DNA of 64,000 bases from Torreya grandis (GCA_037957365.1 JARHVA010000250.1:957501-1021500); one strand, 5' to 3'; positions 47,766 through 60,856 are shown, counted from the stretch's first letter. A program made the numbers and translations. The notes: generated by a model from the letters alone, not told the origin.

Positions 47766-49176
47766 CCTAGAGTTTTCCTTGGGTTCATTTCTTGTTTTAG
47801 ACATTCATATAGGTGAATTATAGTGAAAATTTCATTTCTTATACTTCCTCCTCTTTTATATTAAAAATAAAAAAACTCAATATCTTATTCTCTATTTAAA
47901 AGGCATTAAACTAAAATTTTCTTTCTTTTTTCCTTGCCTCTAAAAATCAATTTGTCATTTTCTTTTACAACCAAATAAAAAGAAAATAGAGAATCCCTTC
48001 TTTACTTCCTCTTTCATGCATATTAGGATAGTGAAATTTATACTATATTCCTATTTCCTCTCTATTTTCATTCAAATCTAAATGTTTTAGATTTGGGTTT
48101 AAAACTCAATGCATTTCATAGTTTGTTTGTTGCATATTAACTCACTTAGTTAATTACAAGCATTTTTAATAAATTGTAGTACACCTATGTTACACAACCA
48201 AATCACATTCATATAAATAAGCATCTAATTTCACTTGAGAAAAGTCCCATCAAGATTCATCACCTGGTGGATCACCTTAGCCTACCCGACTATCCTACTT
48301 GGATTTCACCACTAAGGGGATAACTCACTCCATTCTCTAGTGAAGTATAATCTCTAGATAGAAGGTATATTTTGTCTAAGTGGCCTGGCTCAGCTTCAAG
48401 TTCATGAAGTGTAAAGAGAAAGCTATTATAACAAGCCACATCCCTAGTCTAACATATATTTCCTCTTGAGCACCAAAACAAACCTAAAACTAGCTCTAGA
48501 TTGATTTCTAGTTCCCTCGATAACTAAATTCTCTTCTCACTATCTGATTAAGGCATAAGCCAACATGAGACAAAAAATTAATCTCTAGGACTTAATATTT
48601 GTTGGTTGAATGTTATTTTTTTTCTTTTTAATTTCCTTCTATATTTTTTGAGTTCGTAAGGATGATTTCCTATTGATTCATAAAATCAATACTATTTCTA
48701 AAACTCAGTTTGTATAACTTATTATCTCAAGTTTTTTGAGTGTTATTTCTTCTTACACAGACCTTTTACATCCACTATTTTAACTATTTTTAACCTCTGA
48801 TTTATTACAACATCAAATTTTCCATCTCCTTGGATTTCATAGTGACCAACATTGGTTAACCCTATTGGTATTAGCATACTTTACCTATCGACATTAGTTA
48901 TTCTATCGATGTTGGTGAACTGTTCCTATCAATGTCGATCACTTCCCTATCGACGTTAGTGACTATGTAATTTAATATACTCAAAATAACAAGATAAAAT
49001 AACCCATTTACCCTACACTCAAACTTATTTTTTCTTTATTCTATTTCAAATACAGGGTAGTAAGACTATTTAAACCTCATCTTGCATGGTATTGACATGA
49101 GCTCAAGCCAAAATTCTTGCTAATTATGCAAGTCGACAACCACTTCTACTTTCCCCTCTCACTTATGATTCTATCA
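47766..49176 (+). other. Element C leader, non-coding
   Basis: About 1.4 kb between primer site and gag without a sustained frame. It contains the roughly 21-bp repeat at 48842-48968. Confidence 0.65.
48842..48968. repeat. Roughly 21-bp repeat with CpG-bearing CTATCGACGTTAGTGA motif
   Basis: Five or six imperfect units such as CTATCGACATTAGTTATT, CTATCGATGTTGGTGAAC, CTATCAATGTCGATCAC and CTATCGACGTTAGTGACTATG. The same core recurs singly in C's LTRs and 3' region. Confidence 0.7.
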
Positions 49177-52100
49177 TGGAATATACTTTAGATACAGAGC
49201 ATACTCCTAGCCATAACCAAATTCCCATTGTGCCTGAGGGAGATCAAGATTTTGATAAATTTATTGATTATAATGTGGTAGCTCTTCAGCATTACCTTAC
49301 TATGAGCTGAACCTATAATTCTACAGGTGACCTAATCTATGGCATGGTAACCTCTTTAATAGAGAAAACATCATTTTAATTTGCCTCCACCATTTTCCCT
49401 ATGGTTACCCAAATTACCACTTTGATGAGTAACCCAACTATAAATAATGTTCAAAATATAACATCTCCAACTGCCCAATCCCACCTAAACCCTGGTGTAA
49501 CTTCCTTACTTTCACAACCATAACTAGTTCAGCCAAGTCACACCTCATTCTAGAATTTAGTAGTACCTATTCCATCCACCCTCATGCTTATAATTACTTG
49601 AGTTACGACTCACCCTTCATCCAATCTAACCATGCCAATAATTCAACCTATAGTAATGATAACCAACCAAAGCATAGTTTCTAACCCGATGGGACAAGTC
49701 CCTTTTCTTTCTACACCTCAGCCTATGACTCATTATCTTTATGTTACCCTGACATAACCTCAACAAGCTATGTCATATGCTCCCTTTTCTTCCTATCATC
49801 TTCTATATAACTTATGAGGTATCCCCCAAACTAATCCCCCTCCAGACCTCATTAAGATGCTAATGGACAAGTTGTCTAATTTAGAGACATTCATTTCTGG
49901 TTCAAAGAACGTATTATCTTATGATCAAATATGAAATTAACCAATCCATCCTTTTGTGCCTATTCTCCCTTATATAAGTCAATGGGAACTCCTTGAATTT
50001 GCTCATTTATAGAGTAAAGAGGACCCATAATAGCACTTATAAGAATTTAGACATGCTTATTATTTAATAGGGCATGATGATGCATTACTACTTCGCACTT
50101 TCCCTATGTCTTTTTTAGGTGTTACCTTGGATTTATATAGCTCTATACCTCAGCACTACCTTTTTTCATTTACCCAACTTACACAAATATTCCTAGACCA
50201 TTTCTCTATTAACATTTCTAAGAAAATTTATATAACAGACCTTTATTCTATCAGACAATTTGATGACGAGTCTATTACAAATTTTGTCACTCATTGGAGA
50301 AGTTTGATCAATCAAATCTCCTTCTCCTTACCCCAACCTAAGATTATTGAGCTCTTCTTAAGGGCATGTGCTAAGCATATCTCATCCACACTCTAGTATA
50401 AACGTTTTGCACATTTGATGAGGCCTTTACAATGGCATAAAAACTCAAGGTTCATGCTATAGATGAAGGCAAAGTCAAGTTATGTAGTAAGAATACCAAT
50501 AAAAAGTCAAATGACTCCTCCTCCTCTAAAACTTCTCCCTCTAACCAAAAGGCTAAAAGATCCACCAACATGGTGGTCATTAAGTTAGCCTCTTCCATAA
50601 CCACAAACCAATCAAATTCTTTGACTTCTCAAAATCTGACCAAATAATTCCAACAACGGTATGAACAAAGATAATACACTCCTATTAAGGAGTCATATAC
50701 ATCCATGAGAAACTATTGCAATAAGGTGTCATAACCCTTCCTCAAATTAAAGCTCCTATATAGTTTTACCCTTCCCATCCTATCCCAACCTAGTACAAAG
50801 AAGATGAGTTTTGTGGTTACCATCAAGTTAAAGGCTACAACTCTAATAATTGTAAGACACTCAAGAACATTGTTCAAGATATGCTTGATAGAGGTGATCT
50901 CATCTTGGATAATCCTAACACACATCCTAATCAAAGTATGGATGTTTTCAAACACCCTTTTCCTAACCATTCAACAAATCAAAATATTTTCCAATCCATA
51001 ACTAACTTAGGTGATCATAATATCCATACGGTTAATATGGTCTTTCCTTTATCTTTAGTTCAACCTACACCTTAATAGGAGATATCTATTTCATCAACTC
51101 CTCCCCCATATTTAGTGGCATCTATTTTTCCCATTCTTCTTCCTTAGGTAGAAGATCCTATTTCACCCATCTCACTCCCTTGAGAGGAAGAGCCTCCTTT
51201 GCCACTCCTTTTGCCACCTGAGGAGCCTGTAATGTCAATTTCATTTGCACCAACATTACCTATCCTCTTACCACTTGAAGACCACACCCTACCTATTCCT
51301 TAACCAAATTTTTAATGGAACATCATTACTACATTATACCCTCTTAAGGAACCTTATTTTCCTACTTCTCCTCCACCTATAGAAAGTGGTACCCCACCCA
51401 CTTTACCTTTTCACCTAGAAGAGTCCATATCATGTACTCACATAATAGATGAGAGACCTATTATGCCTACTCTAATTGCACCACCCTTACCCCTTATTTT
51501 ATCTATGGAGGATCATACTTTACCCATGCCTCACCCACATGTTGAGAGATCCATAATATCTATGCTTTACCCTCTTAAGGAACCTACTTTTCCTACCTCC
51601 CCTCAACCCATGGCAGACCAAGTTTCTTCTCTCATATCTATCGAAGAGGACCCTGTTGCAGTTATTTCTCATCTTTGGCCTGAAGTAGTAGAGACAAACA
51701 ATTTCCCCCTTTCCTAAACACCATAGACTTCTAAAAACACAACTATAAGGCCTATTTCAAACTCATCAAAACACTTCTCATGTTTGGTGAAAAGTCTAGA
51801 ATTTCTTGACTCCATGAAGCTTGACCATGTAGTATTTTGGGAGTGGCTTAAAACTCTGTATCCAACATAATGAATGTCAACCTTTACCATCAATCCCCTT
51901 AATACCCTTTACCCTAATATCTTTGGCAAAGTTACAACTTCTTCACCAAAAGCACTTGAAGTTCAACCATATATGTCAGAACCCTTACCCTCATAGGAAT
52001 ATATTACATTAAAGTAGATTAGGCCCTTAGGTGTACACCTCATTTCTAATTTAATTCATCCACAGGTGAAATTAGATTTAAACCTTAACTAAAAATTGGA

Positions 52101-52926
52101 GTCTCACCCTAAAATATAAAATAATGTTAAGCCTCCTAGATCTCATCAACCCCTTCTTCAACCCTCAACTTTACCATCTATTTTGGGGCCACACCCTTCT
52201 ACTTTAGTTGGAATATCGTCTAACCAAGACAAACAAAAGGTTAAGCTACCTCCACTCTTTCCTTTGCTATCGGGTATGCCTCTCACATCTGATACTAAAA
52301 AAGTGACAACGAAACATGTAACTCTATCATCACCAAAAAAGACACCATGTAAAATTGCCTTTTTAACACCAAAATAAAAGAAGGTGTCCACTCCTATTAG
52401 TACAAGTGTAATCCCACTTGCAGGCTCTCAAAGATTTTTCTTATGTCAATTATTGCAATATTCCATAATAATTATTCCTCCCATTAAGCCTTATAGTCCT
52501 CTTAGAATGAATCCATCTTAGTTTGATGATACATAAGTGTGTTTATATCATCATTCACCTAGACACAATACTGAGAATTATAAAACCCTCACATTAGTTA
52601 TTCAGGAATACTTTGATGTCGACACTATTTTTTATGATACTCTCATTAACCTTCATATTATTCCACCTTTGGCATCCATAATGCCTCTTTCTATTCCACC
52701 TAAATTCAAACCTAAAGATGTCATCGTAACCCCTTTACCACCTCCTTCACCAACTTTTCAAATCAACATAATTAATGTGGCCACACAATCACAAAACCAA
52801 AAGGATAAAGCTAAGGAAAAGGTCACTACTCCTTGGACCCATCCCTTCACCAAAGACACTCCCCCTCCTAATTCTAAGATTTCCATTTTGGGTGTTCCTA
52901 AAACAACATCTTCAGATGTTATTTAA
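49177..52926 (+). pseudogene. gag: Element C Gag (Tat-type), broken
   Basis: Possible start ATG at 49177 (MEYTLDTEHTPSHNQIPIVP). A Thr/Ser/Pro/Gln-rich part leads to the Gag core, open at 50106-50396, with LYSSIPQHYLFSFTQLTQIF and FDDESITNFVTHWRSL, characteristic of retrotransposon Gag. A Pro-rich region (51060-52360) contains a duplicated block (about 51249-51372 and 51479-51600, both with YPLKEP). The zinc-knuckle-like box is CLYHHSPRHNTENYKTLTLV near 52540-52600, in an open stretch 52537-52926. Many stops and some frameshifts. Extends over about 1250 codons. Confidence 0.8.
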
Positions 52927-52932
52927 AGCTCA

Positions 52933-53654
52933 ATGGTGAAACAACTTCACCAAACTCTTGTGAAAATGTCTTTGTATGAATTAATCCAAAACTCATCTCA
53001 ACACTATCAAGATTTGATTAGTGCTTTGCAAGTGATTAAGGTACAATCAGATGATCCCCAACCTCTTGTAAATTTGGTTGGCTCCCTCAATTCTATCTCC
53101 CTAATTTCTTTCAGTGATTCAAAAATTCCACTTCAACACCCTGAAGATTAGGATTTTACCCTTTTTATTATCGCATATATTGATCAAACTCATACCAAGA
53201 GAGTTATGATCAATGGGGGAGCTAGTATTAATATTATTTATACTCATGCCTATAAAAACTAGCCCTTCTCAACAATTACATGTATCAAACTAATGTGATA
53301 CTCCATTCCTTTAATGATACTATGGTGGACACTATTGTTTTATACATTTTTGTAGGTCCCTACACAATTCTTGAGCTCTTCTATGTTATGGAAGAAGTGT
53401 TACAATATAACATACTACTTGGATGACCTTGGATATATGATATGTCATGTGTACCCTTAAATTTACACCATTGTGTCAAGTTTGAACATGATAGACAAGT
53501 ACATGTTATACATACTAACCCGCCTCCATTTAAAACATGTAACATGACCTATATTCCAAACGATGTTCTCATCCCATTGAAAAAATCATCTTCCTTGCAT
53601 GATGCTTCTAAAGCTTTCATAAGCTTCACTCTTATGGTTACACAAATACTATAA
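52933..53654 (+). pseudogene. Element C aspartic protease region, broken
   Basis: An open lead-in (MVKQLHQTLVKMSLYELIQ) precedes RVMINGGASINIIYTHAYKN near 53200-53260, the protease active site with Asp replaced by Asn. Then VGPYTILELFYVMEE, YNILLG, PWIYDMSCVPLNLHHCVKF (53442 on is open). Without the active-site Asp it could not cut. Confidence 0.82.
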
Positions 53655-54480
53655 ACACAAATTCCTGACAAAGATCCCATGGAGGAGGCCTTTCAATGTT
53701 TGTCACTCAGTGAGTCTTATTTGTTGACACTCAACATGTTTTATACTCCACAAGAGTATGGAAGGATTCACATGCACCCAAATTATGATCCCTATATTAG
53801 GATGGTCATCCCTTATGGTCCCCCTAACCTTTGAGATAATTTCACATATGGGGGAATTGATCAAGCTCCCACTGTCAATAATCTATCTTCTTTACCATGT
53901 CCATTTACCTATGACTTCTCTTTCCTAAGTAACCCTAGATTCACTCACACCTATCTCTATAGGTGTGCTTAGAAAGTATTTAGTTTGGGTCATTATGAAT
54001 AAGGTGTTCATACACCTATTGAATATCCTACTAGCAACACTATTGAAATTTCTAAAAAGAGGCATGGGGTGGGATATGATGAACCAAATAAACTCATTAA
54101 AACCTCCCATGAACCAATTGTCAAAGAACCAGTCTCTCCTCTACCTTTTTCTCCACCATCAACTACCAAATCAGAGGTATCTATACCTCCTAATTTATTT
54201 TTAATAAATGCCATCCATTTGGGGCCTCTTACCTATCATCAAGGTAAGGAAACAAGGTCCCTTCCTCTTGTTCATCCTAAAATAATTGATGAAGACTCTC
54301 CCAATATTAACATTGTCCAATGTCTAGATGATGAATAAATTCTCACCTACATGGGTGTGGATGATTATTATATCCAATGATCACTCCCATTTGAAACACA
54401 AACTATGTTCAATGAGTCAACCATTGACATCAACTTGCCTTCTCATGATAACCCTCGTATCCTCAAGATTGGCCAATCTT
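53655..54480 (+). pseudogene. Element C linker between protease and reverse transcriptase
   Basis: Polyprotein without named domain. The open part 54069-54338 reads GYDEPNKLIKTSHEPIVKEP and later NIVQCLDDE. Antisense open frames here are shadows. Confidence 0.55.
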
Positions 54481-55250
54481 TAGATTCCTCTAAAAAAATT
54501 GATTATACCACATTTCTTAATGACCATAGAAAACCCTTTTCTTGATATTATAATGACATACCCAGTATTGATGCCTCTATCATCACCCATAACATTGTCA
54601 CCAATCAAGATGCTAGACCTATTAAATAAAATCTTTACAAGATGCATCCTTGTATTGCTCTCCTTGTTAAAGAAGAGCTCCAACACCTCCTTTATATTAA
54701 CTTTATCCAACCCATAAACTACCTGTAATAGATTTCCAATATTGTTCCTGTCATAAAAGTGATTGGGGGAATTTGTATTTACATTGACTATCATGATTTA
54801 AACCTCACATGTCCAAAAGATGACTTCCCATTGCCTAATATCAACCAACTTATTGATCTAATGGCTAGCCATAAGATGCTATCACTTATGGATGGATTCT
54901 TTGGATATAATCAAATCTTAGTCGCTCATGAGGATCAACACAAGACAACCTTTATTACCTCATAGGGGACTTGGCTTGAAAAATGCTGGTGTAACTTACC
55001 AATGCACTATGACCTACATTTTCCATGATCTCATACACAAAATTATGAAAGATTATGTGGATGACTTACTTGACAAGTTTAAACTTTGTCAAGAACACTT
55101 GACAATTCTCAAAACCATATTCACTCATCTTCTCTATTATAACATTCAAGTAAACCAAAGAAATGTATCTTTGGTGTTCTTTCTAGTAAAATCTTAGGTT
55201 TTATCATTTTTATCCATGGTATTGAGCTTGACCCTCTAAGGCTAGAGCAA
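54481..55250 (+). pseudogene. Element C reverse transcriptase, broken
   Basis: VKEELQHLL, then IGGICIYIDYHDLNLTCPKD (first catalytic Asp), FPLPNINQLIDLMASHKMLS, MDGFFGYNQILVAHEDQHKT, and after a frameshift GLKNAGVTYQCTMTYIFHDL and KDYVDDLLDKFKLCQEHLTI. The YVDD box is intact. Motif order and spacing are those of Ty3/gypsy. One frameshift near 54965 and a few stops. Confidence 0.88.
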
Positions 55251-55850
55251 TCTTAGAAATACCTCCACATACTAATAGCAAACAACTCCATAGCCTAAAA
55301 GGAAAACTTCAGTCCATTTGCTACTTCATTTCCCAATTGTCAGATCACTTCCAAACCTTTCACCATCTTCTCAAAAATGATGTCTCATTTAATTGGAGTA
55401 TATATTGATAAAAAGCCTTTTAACACACTTAAACAATGCCTCCTTTCCCCACTAGTTATTATTCCACCTAAGTAAAATCAACATTTCTACCTATACATCT
55501 CTGTAACAGACCATTCTATAGGTGTTATGATTGCACATCAAGATGACCAACATTGAGAGTAGGCAATTTATTATATAAGTCACACAATTATTGATTATGA
55601 GACTCGATATACCCATATTAAAAAACTTTGCCTTACATTGGCCTTTTCTACCTCTAAGCTTCACCATTATCTCTTAAATCACAAAATTCATGTGATCACC
55701 CATACTAATCCTCTCAAATACATGCATTCCAAACCATATCATAACCAACATGTAGCTTGATGGCTCATGCTTCTTGATGAATTTGACTCAAAGTTCATTT
55801 AGAAAAAATCTATTAAAGGGCAAAAAATCACTGACCAGTTAGTGGTTGCC
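55251..55850 (+). pseudogene. Element C RNase H domain, broken
   Basis: Connection SKQLHSLKGKLQSICYFISQ, then SVTDHSIGVMIAHQDDQH, IYYISHTIIDYETRYTHIKK, HYLLNHKIHVITHTNPLKYM and LLDEFDSKFI, the standard gypsy RNase H blocks. Stops at former Gln, Trp and Arg codons. Confidence 0.8.
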
Positions 55851-56561
55851 CCTTTACCTAACAATCAACTTTCAAACATTGAATTCCCTAATGAATCTAT
55901 TGTAACACTCTCCATCAATGACATCTCCTATCAAATTATGATGATCTTTGATAGATCCAAATGCCAACATGGTGGGGGTGTAGGGGTCGTTCTTATTCCT
56001 CTATATGGTGAACCTATGCCTTTGTCATTTAAACTAGATTTTGATTGCACTAACAATATGGCCGAAAATGAGGCTTTGATTCTAGGACTTCAAATAACTC
56101 TCTTCTTGGGTATCAAATCCATAACCATTTTTGGTGATTCTTATCTAGTGGTTAACCAAGTTAATGGTTCATACCTATGCAAAAACAAAATTCTACAGTG
56201 ATATAAACATCATGTAGATACACTCTTGGGATCATTTGACTCTTATCTCTTAAAAACTATTCCTCGATCTACAAACAAGGTCACTGACATGATGGCTTCA
56301 CTTACTTCACACATACCCTCTTCATCCTCCGCTTCAAGAATATATGTCACCATGTATCACTTAACATTACCTTCTTATGTCTCATCTACCATCCTCTATG
56401 TTATAAATTTAATAACCAACCCACAAGACTTGTGGTATAAACAACTCACGAATTATATTTCCTTCTCTATTACCCCTCTTGATCTTTATAATAATGGGAA
56501 TTGGGCCTTCATAAATTGTGCCACTCATTACATTATACTCAAGGGACTTCTCTACAAGTGA
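55842..56561 (+). pseudogene. Element C archaeal-type RNase H and linker
   Basis: An open stretch 55842-56201 reads MMIFDRSKCQHGGGVGVVLI (one Asp of the usual FDGA/FDGS block is present, the Gly is Arg), NNMAENEALILGLQITLFLG and KSITIFGDSYLVVNQVNGSY, giving Asp, Glu and Asp motifs of the second RNase H. The next open stretch, 56226-56561, is the linker to integrase. This is the best kept copy of the domain in the window. Confidence 0.85.
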
Positions 56562-57693
56562 AGTTTTGATGGTATTCTACTTAGATTCCTAACTATTACT
56601 GAGACTCCCTTTGCTATTAAGGAATTCCATGATGGGATTTGTGGTAGACATTTAAATGGTCACATAGTTGCCAAACATATCCTTCAACTTGGCTATTATT
56701 ATCCCACACTTAATCAAGACTATGATGATTACATTTAGCATTGTGTCAAGTGTCAACAACATGCTAAACTACGTCATGTTCCCAGTCATGCATTACAAGT
56801 TGCCAAAGACATTTAGCCCTTCTCCCAATGGGGGTTAGATCTAATCAGAGAGATTAACCCTCATTCATTACTCTATCATCATTCTATCATTATTACCATT
56901 GAATACTTCACCAAGTGGGTCAAGGCCATCCCTCACATCTCCACTAAAGTTGAAAACATTTTTGAATTCATTAACCATCACACCATCTATCATTTTGGTA
57001 TCCCTCATAAGATTATAATAGATAATGGCAAGTCTTTCAAAAATAAGACTGTTCAAATTCTTTGTGATGCATTTGGAATTAAATTAAGCTTCTCATCACC
57101 ATATTATCCACAAGTTAATGGATAGGTAGAGGCTTCTAAAAAAACATTGATAAAAAGTCTCATGAAGGTAGTCAATAATATAGGCAAGGATTGATACACA
57201 CACATTCCTTTTGCTTTATGGGATTACCACACTAGCATTCAAACCCTTATGGGTGCTACACCTTTTTCATTGGTATATGGGATGAAGGATGTTTTTCCTC
57301 TTGAAGTCTAGATTCTTTCTCTTCACATTTCCCTACATGACATACTTACTAATGATGGCTTTCACTAAGAACATTTAGCCTAACTTGAATTACTTGATGA
57401 GCGTCATCTCATACCCCTCAACCACCTCCAAATCTATCAATAGAATATCAAACATGCTTATTAAAAAAAACCTCAAAGAGTGAGATTTTAATATAGGAGA
57501 TATTGTCTTAAAAGAAAATTGACATGTGATGAACATGGAGAAAAGCAAATGGGGTAAGTTTGTTCCTAATTGGCTTGGACCTTATATCATAAATCACAAG
57601 TATGGTTCAGGAACTTATCACTTGTCTTCTCTTAAAGGAAGACCAGAACTCAAGCCTTTAAATGCCTTACACCTACAACCATTCTTTTGTTAA
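56562..57693 (+). pseudogene. Element C integrase, broken only by stops
   Basis: Zinc-binding remnant: EFHDGICGRHLNGHIVAKHI and CVKCQQHAKL, an HHCC motif. Core: WGLDLIREINPHS (Asp), IIIDNGKSFKNKTV (Asp), YYPQVNG, a TAG, then VEASKKTLIKSLMK with the Glu. C-terminal part up to the stop at 57691-57693. Frame largely holds from 56570 to about 57450, with stops at former Gln positions. Confidence 0.87.
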
Positions 57694-57928
57694 ACAACCA
57701 TTGCTTTACTTTGTGTTTAACTTGAGCTCATCCCTTGAGCATCCCTATGACATTCATTTCCCTTCGTCTTCACCCTTACTCTTATACACTTAGTTAACAT
57801 ACATAGTGGTATGATTTTATCCTCACAGTGGAAAACTCCTAAGCCTCTATAGTCTTGTCTATGACTAAAAGCAAAAAAAAATGAGATATTTAAAAAATTT
57901 ATAAAATATCAGGTCATCCTTTTCAATG

Positions 57929-58052
57929 TAGACTACTCCCTTAAGGGATGGCTACATAACTTCCCTTTGATACTATTAATAGATTATTCCCTTGAAGGAA
58001 AAATATTTAAAATTAAAAACGATGCTTAAACCACTCCCTTGAAGGATGGCTA
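57929..58052. repeat. Three-copy palindromic element (ACTCCCTTGAAGGATGGCTA)
   Basis: Units at about 57929-57955, 57981-58002 and 58026-58052. The first contains the perfect palindrome TCCCTTAAGGGA. The others are diverged. It lies about 240 bases after the pol stop. Confidence 0.7.
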
Positions 58053-58531
58053 AGCCATGGTTTGTTCTCAAATATAAAAATAAATGTGAAAGGCTTCTCA
58101 TATCTTTATACGACCTTAACCCATGCAAAATTCCATTATAGGCTTCCCGTATTGATTAGCTTACACACAAAAAAAAACTTTAAGTCATGGACTTACCTAT
58201 ATTAGCTCTCACATCACCCACAAAAGGGACATATCATTTATACTTGGTAGGTTATGCTACCTAAACATTTTTTTCCTCATTTTACCCTTTTTCCCCTCAT
58301 ACTCTGTCAAAGGACTATGAAGCTCACTTAACATAAGGTAAACATGACACTTCTTTACAAAAAAAGTGGTTCAAAGATATAAGGCATGAAAGAGGCTCAT
58401 TTTCCTGAGCCTATTTATGTTTTAAATTATGATATTTGCCAATGCACGAGAATTTTAACTCTTTATTTTACCATCCACACCACATGTCAATATCTCTATT
58501 CGAGATGAAGAAACAATGTCATACCAACACT

Positions 58532-58718
58532 AACATAACCAATCTAATTATTTTATGCATACACCATCATAAATATGGAAAAATGCTGAAATAAATTAAC
58601 ATAACCAATCTATTCATTTTAAATATACACCATCACAAATATGTAAAAATGCTAAGAGGAAACTAACCAATAAACTATGCATATACCATCACATAAATGG
58701 GAAAGGCTATTCTAACTC
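58532..58718. repeat. 66-67-bp tandem repeat, nearly three copies
   Basis: Units start 58532, 58598 and 58665 and share AACATAACCAATCTA, then ACACCATCA and AATATGGAAAAATGCT. The third is shortened. Confidence 0.8.
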
Positions 58719-58879
58719 AAATAACATGATCAACATTAACTTCAAAATTAACATCACATATCATAATCATCATCCATATCATCATCATAATCATAAGAAA
58801 TGCATCTCTAATAAACACATGGAAAAAAATGAACATCTCATATATATATAATAGGTGATCAAAGTACATGTTAATCATC

Positions 58880-60669
58880 TACAACATCATAACATCATAT
58901 CTCTCTCTCAAAATGTGCATCTTGCACCTTCAACTTACAGGTCAATATACATGTAACATATATAATCAAAATTGGCAAAAATATGGTACTCAAGGTCCTC
59001 GAGGCTTTCTGTGTGGCCATGAGGATGTAGTATCATCACCACTCTCCATTCATCTACATTGATATGAGCTAGAAGCTATATCATGTGACATCGACCTCAC
59101 CTGCTCTGTAAACTCTAAATATCTATGTATCTATAGGAACTCTCTAATTTCCCTCTCATAGTAGGTAATCTCATCCAAGGTAGTCAAATATCTTTCCATA
59201 AACACAGTCTGTGGAGGACCCATAACACTTGATGATGGCCTAGCCTGTACTAGTCCCTATGGTGGTGGTGGAGGAGTAGCCTAGCTTGTTTCTTTTAGAC
59301 TATCTCTCTCTACTATCACTACAGTCAACTAACCCTATAAAACAATCACCTAGTCCTATAATTTTATAACTTGACCCTGTAGAACTTGAATCTAACCTTG
59401 TAACATCACCACCTACCCATGTAAGGCTAAAAACTATGCCTAGGCTATCTCTCAGGCCTACACTACTATATCTAACGTTTGTAACATTGCATCACTCTCT
59501 TTGACTAACCCTTATAAATCTAGTGGTGGCCTCCTAACCTCCATCATCGAATGTAACCCTACCCACCAAGTTGTATAGGACATTGTACACCTTAGGTCCC
59601 CAACACCTAGCCCTACTGGTAGCTCCTCAAAATTTGGCCCATCGATCTCCTAGGGAAATGGTAGGGGTTCCTTTACATCATCCCTCATATATCAAGGGAA
59701 GGTAGGTGAAATATCCTATAGTAACCCAAAATACCTCTTGAACCATGCCACAGGTTCCATCTCCAACTCACTGACCCATCTCCCCATGATCCATAGTACA
59801 CTCTGTAATCCAACAAGCTACTCTACCTACCCTCTAAAAATTAGGTATGTCAAATATGGTCTCCACAAAATATCTATAGGGATCAAGCCCTTGATTATGC
59901 ACTTATAATAGGTAATGTCTCACACCATGCCATCTACTCAAGTCTGTGCCATCCCTACTCTCCACCATCTAAAACCAACCCTAAAGTTGTCCAGGATAGT
60001 GGTCGGTAACCTTAGTAGTCATGTCACCATAATGTGCTCATATGCCCAATAGTGCAATAGATGACTAACACATAAATTGTATCACCATCATAGCCTCAAA
60101 CCCCACATCTCTCTATATAAATATGCCAAAAATACTAGACCCCAGGCAAAAATGGTCCATTACTCAACCATCTATGTAAGCACACCTATCAAAGTAATAA
60201 AAAATCTTCCTCTATCTACATTTATTAATGCATACACAATGATCCCGATCATCATCAGGATGCTCAAATGAATTTTCTCCTTATCAACCATATATAATGG
60301 CTCATATGCAAAGCTTGTAGAGTTCTAAGTCACCTCACTGACATGTTCTCCATATAAAATGACCATGTTTATATCATGTTCCTCTCTTGAGCATGTAGAG
60401 AGATCCATACCCTAGAGTGGTATCCACATAATCCTATACACATCCTCCTACATCATTGTCAACACTCTGATCAGTAGATCAAAGGTGTTGGTGGTATGAT
60501 CCCACCTCTCAATCAAATCTATCATTAGAGACACATCTCATGTGACTCGATATTACCATCACACTCCTCTTAAACTCATGGCCACCATATTCTTCCACTC
60601 ATTTAGAGTGACATCCCTCCTCATGCATGTCAATATCCTCGATAGATGATCTCATAGTGTAAGCTCCAT
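58880..60669 (-). pseudogene. Antisense plant mobile domain (PMD) reading frame, disrupted by nonsense changes
   Basis: On the minus strand, against the direction of C, an ATG at 60669 opens a frame I could follow to about 58880 (near 600 codons) without a frameshift: blocks starting at 60669, 60060, 59760, 59223 and 59049 are in one phase. It reads LIERWDHTTNTFDLL and EDVYRIMWIPL, resembling the RW.P.THTFHL and ED...LGLP core of PMD proteins, then LLHYWAYEHIMV, matching the LLQLWAWEH pattern, and VEWRPY-like IDILWRPYL. A Leu/Gln-rich heptad stretch (about 59480-59330) and ATPPPPP follow. More than 30 stops occur, and each I checked is one C-to-T change from CAA, CAG or CGA. PMD genes occur in plants as host genes and inside transposons. 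In Tat elements an extra frame at this place is known; function is unclear. Confidence 0.82.
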
Positions 60670-60750
60670 CCTTGCCTACATCCATACACATAAACAACTT
60701 AGGTCACATACCTTTTAATATACTTTATCAACATCATTTTCCCTTTTCCC

Positions 60751-60832
60751 TAGGAGAACTACATTGGTTTGAGGCCCTAAACTAGGCTATATAGGAAATA
60801 CTTAGTCAACATAGGGTTTTCTAAGGTTAGCT
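60751..60832 (+). other. Paired motif, element C copy 1
   Basis: TAGGAGAACTACATTGG, GAGGCCCTAAACTAGG, then CTATATAGGAAATACTTAG. It matches 61105-61190 over about 85 bases and resembles the A and B copies. Confidence 0.65.
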
Positions 60833-60856
60833 CAGCCATATAACCACCTCACTAAC

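Larger units (their letters stand above)
57694..58879 (+). other. Element C 3' region, first part
   Basis: No gene. It holds a palindromic CCCTTGAAGG array (57929-58052), a 66-bp tandem repeat (58532-58718) and an ATC-rich low-complexity patch near 58745-58800. Confidence 0.65.

Noticed and set aside
50713..51075. Overlapping open frames on both strands near 50.7-51.1 kb
   Set aside because: They are shadows of element C's broken Gag and follow no domain pattern.
54480..54794. Minus-strand open frame of 104 codons
   Set aside because: It is antisense to C's reverse transcriptase, which explains the sequence fully.
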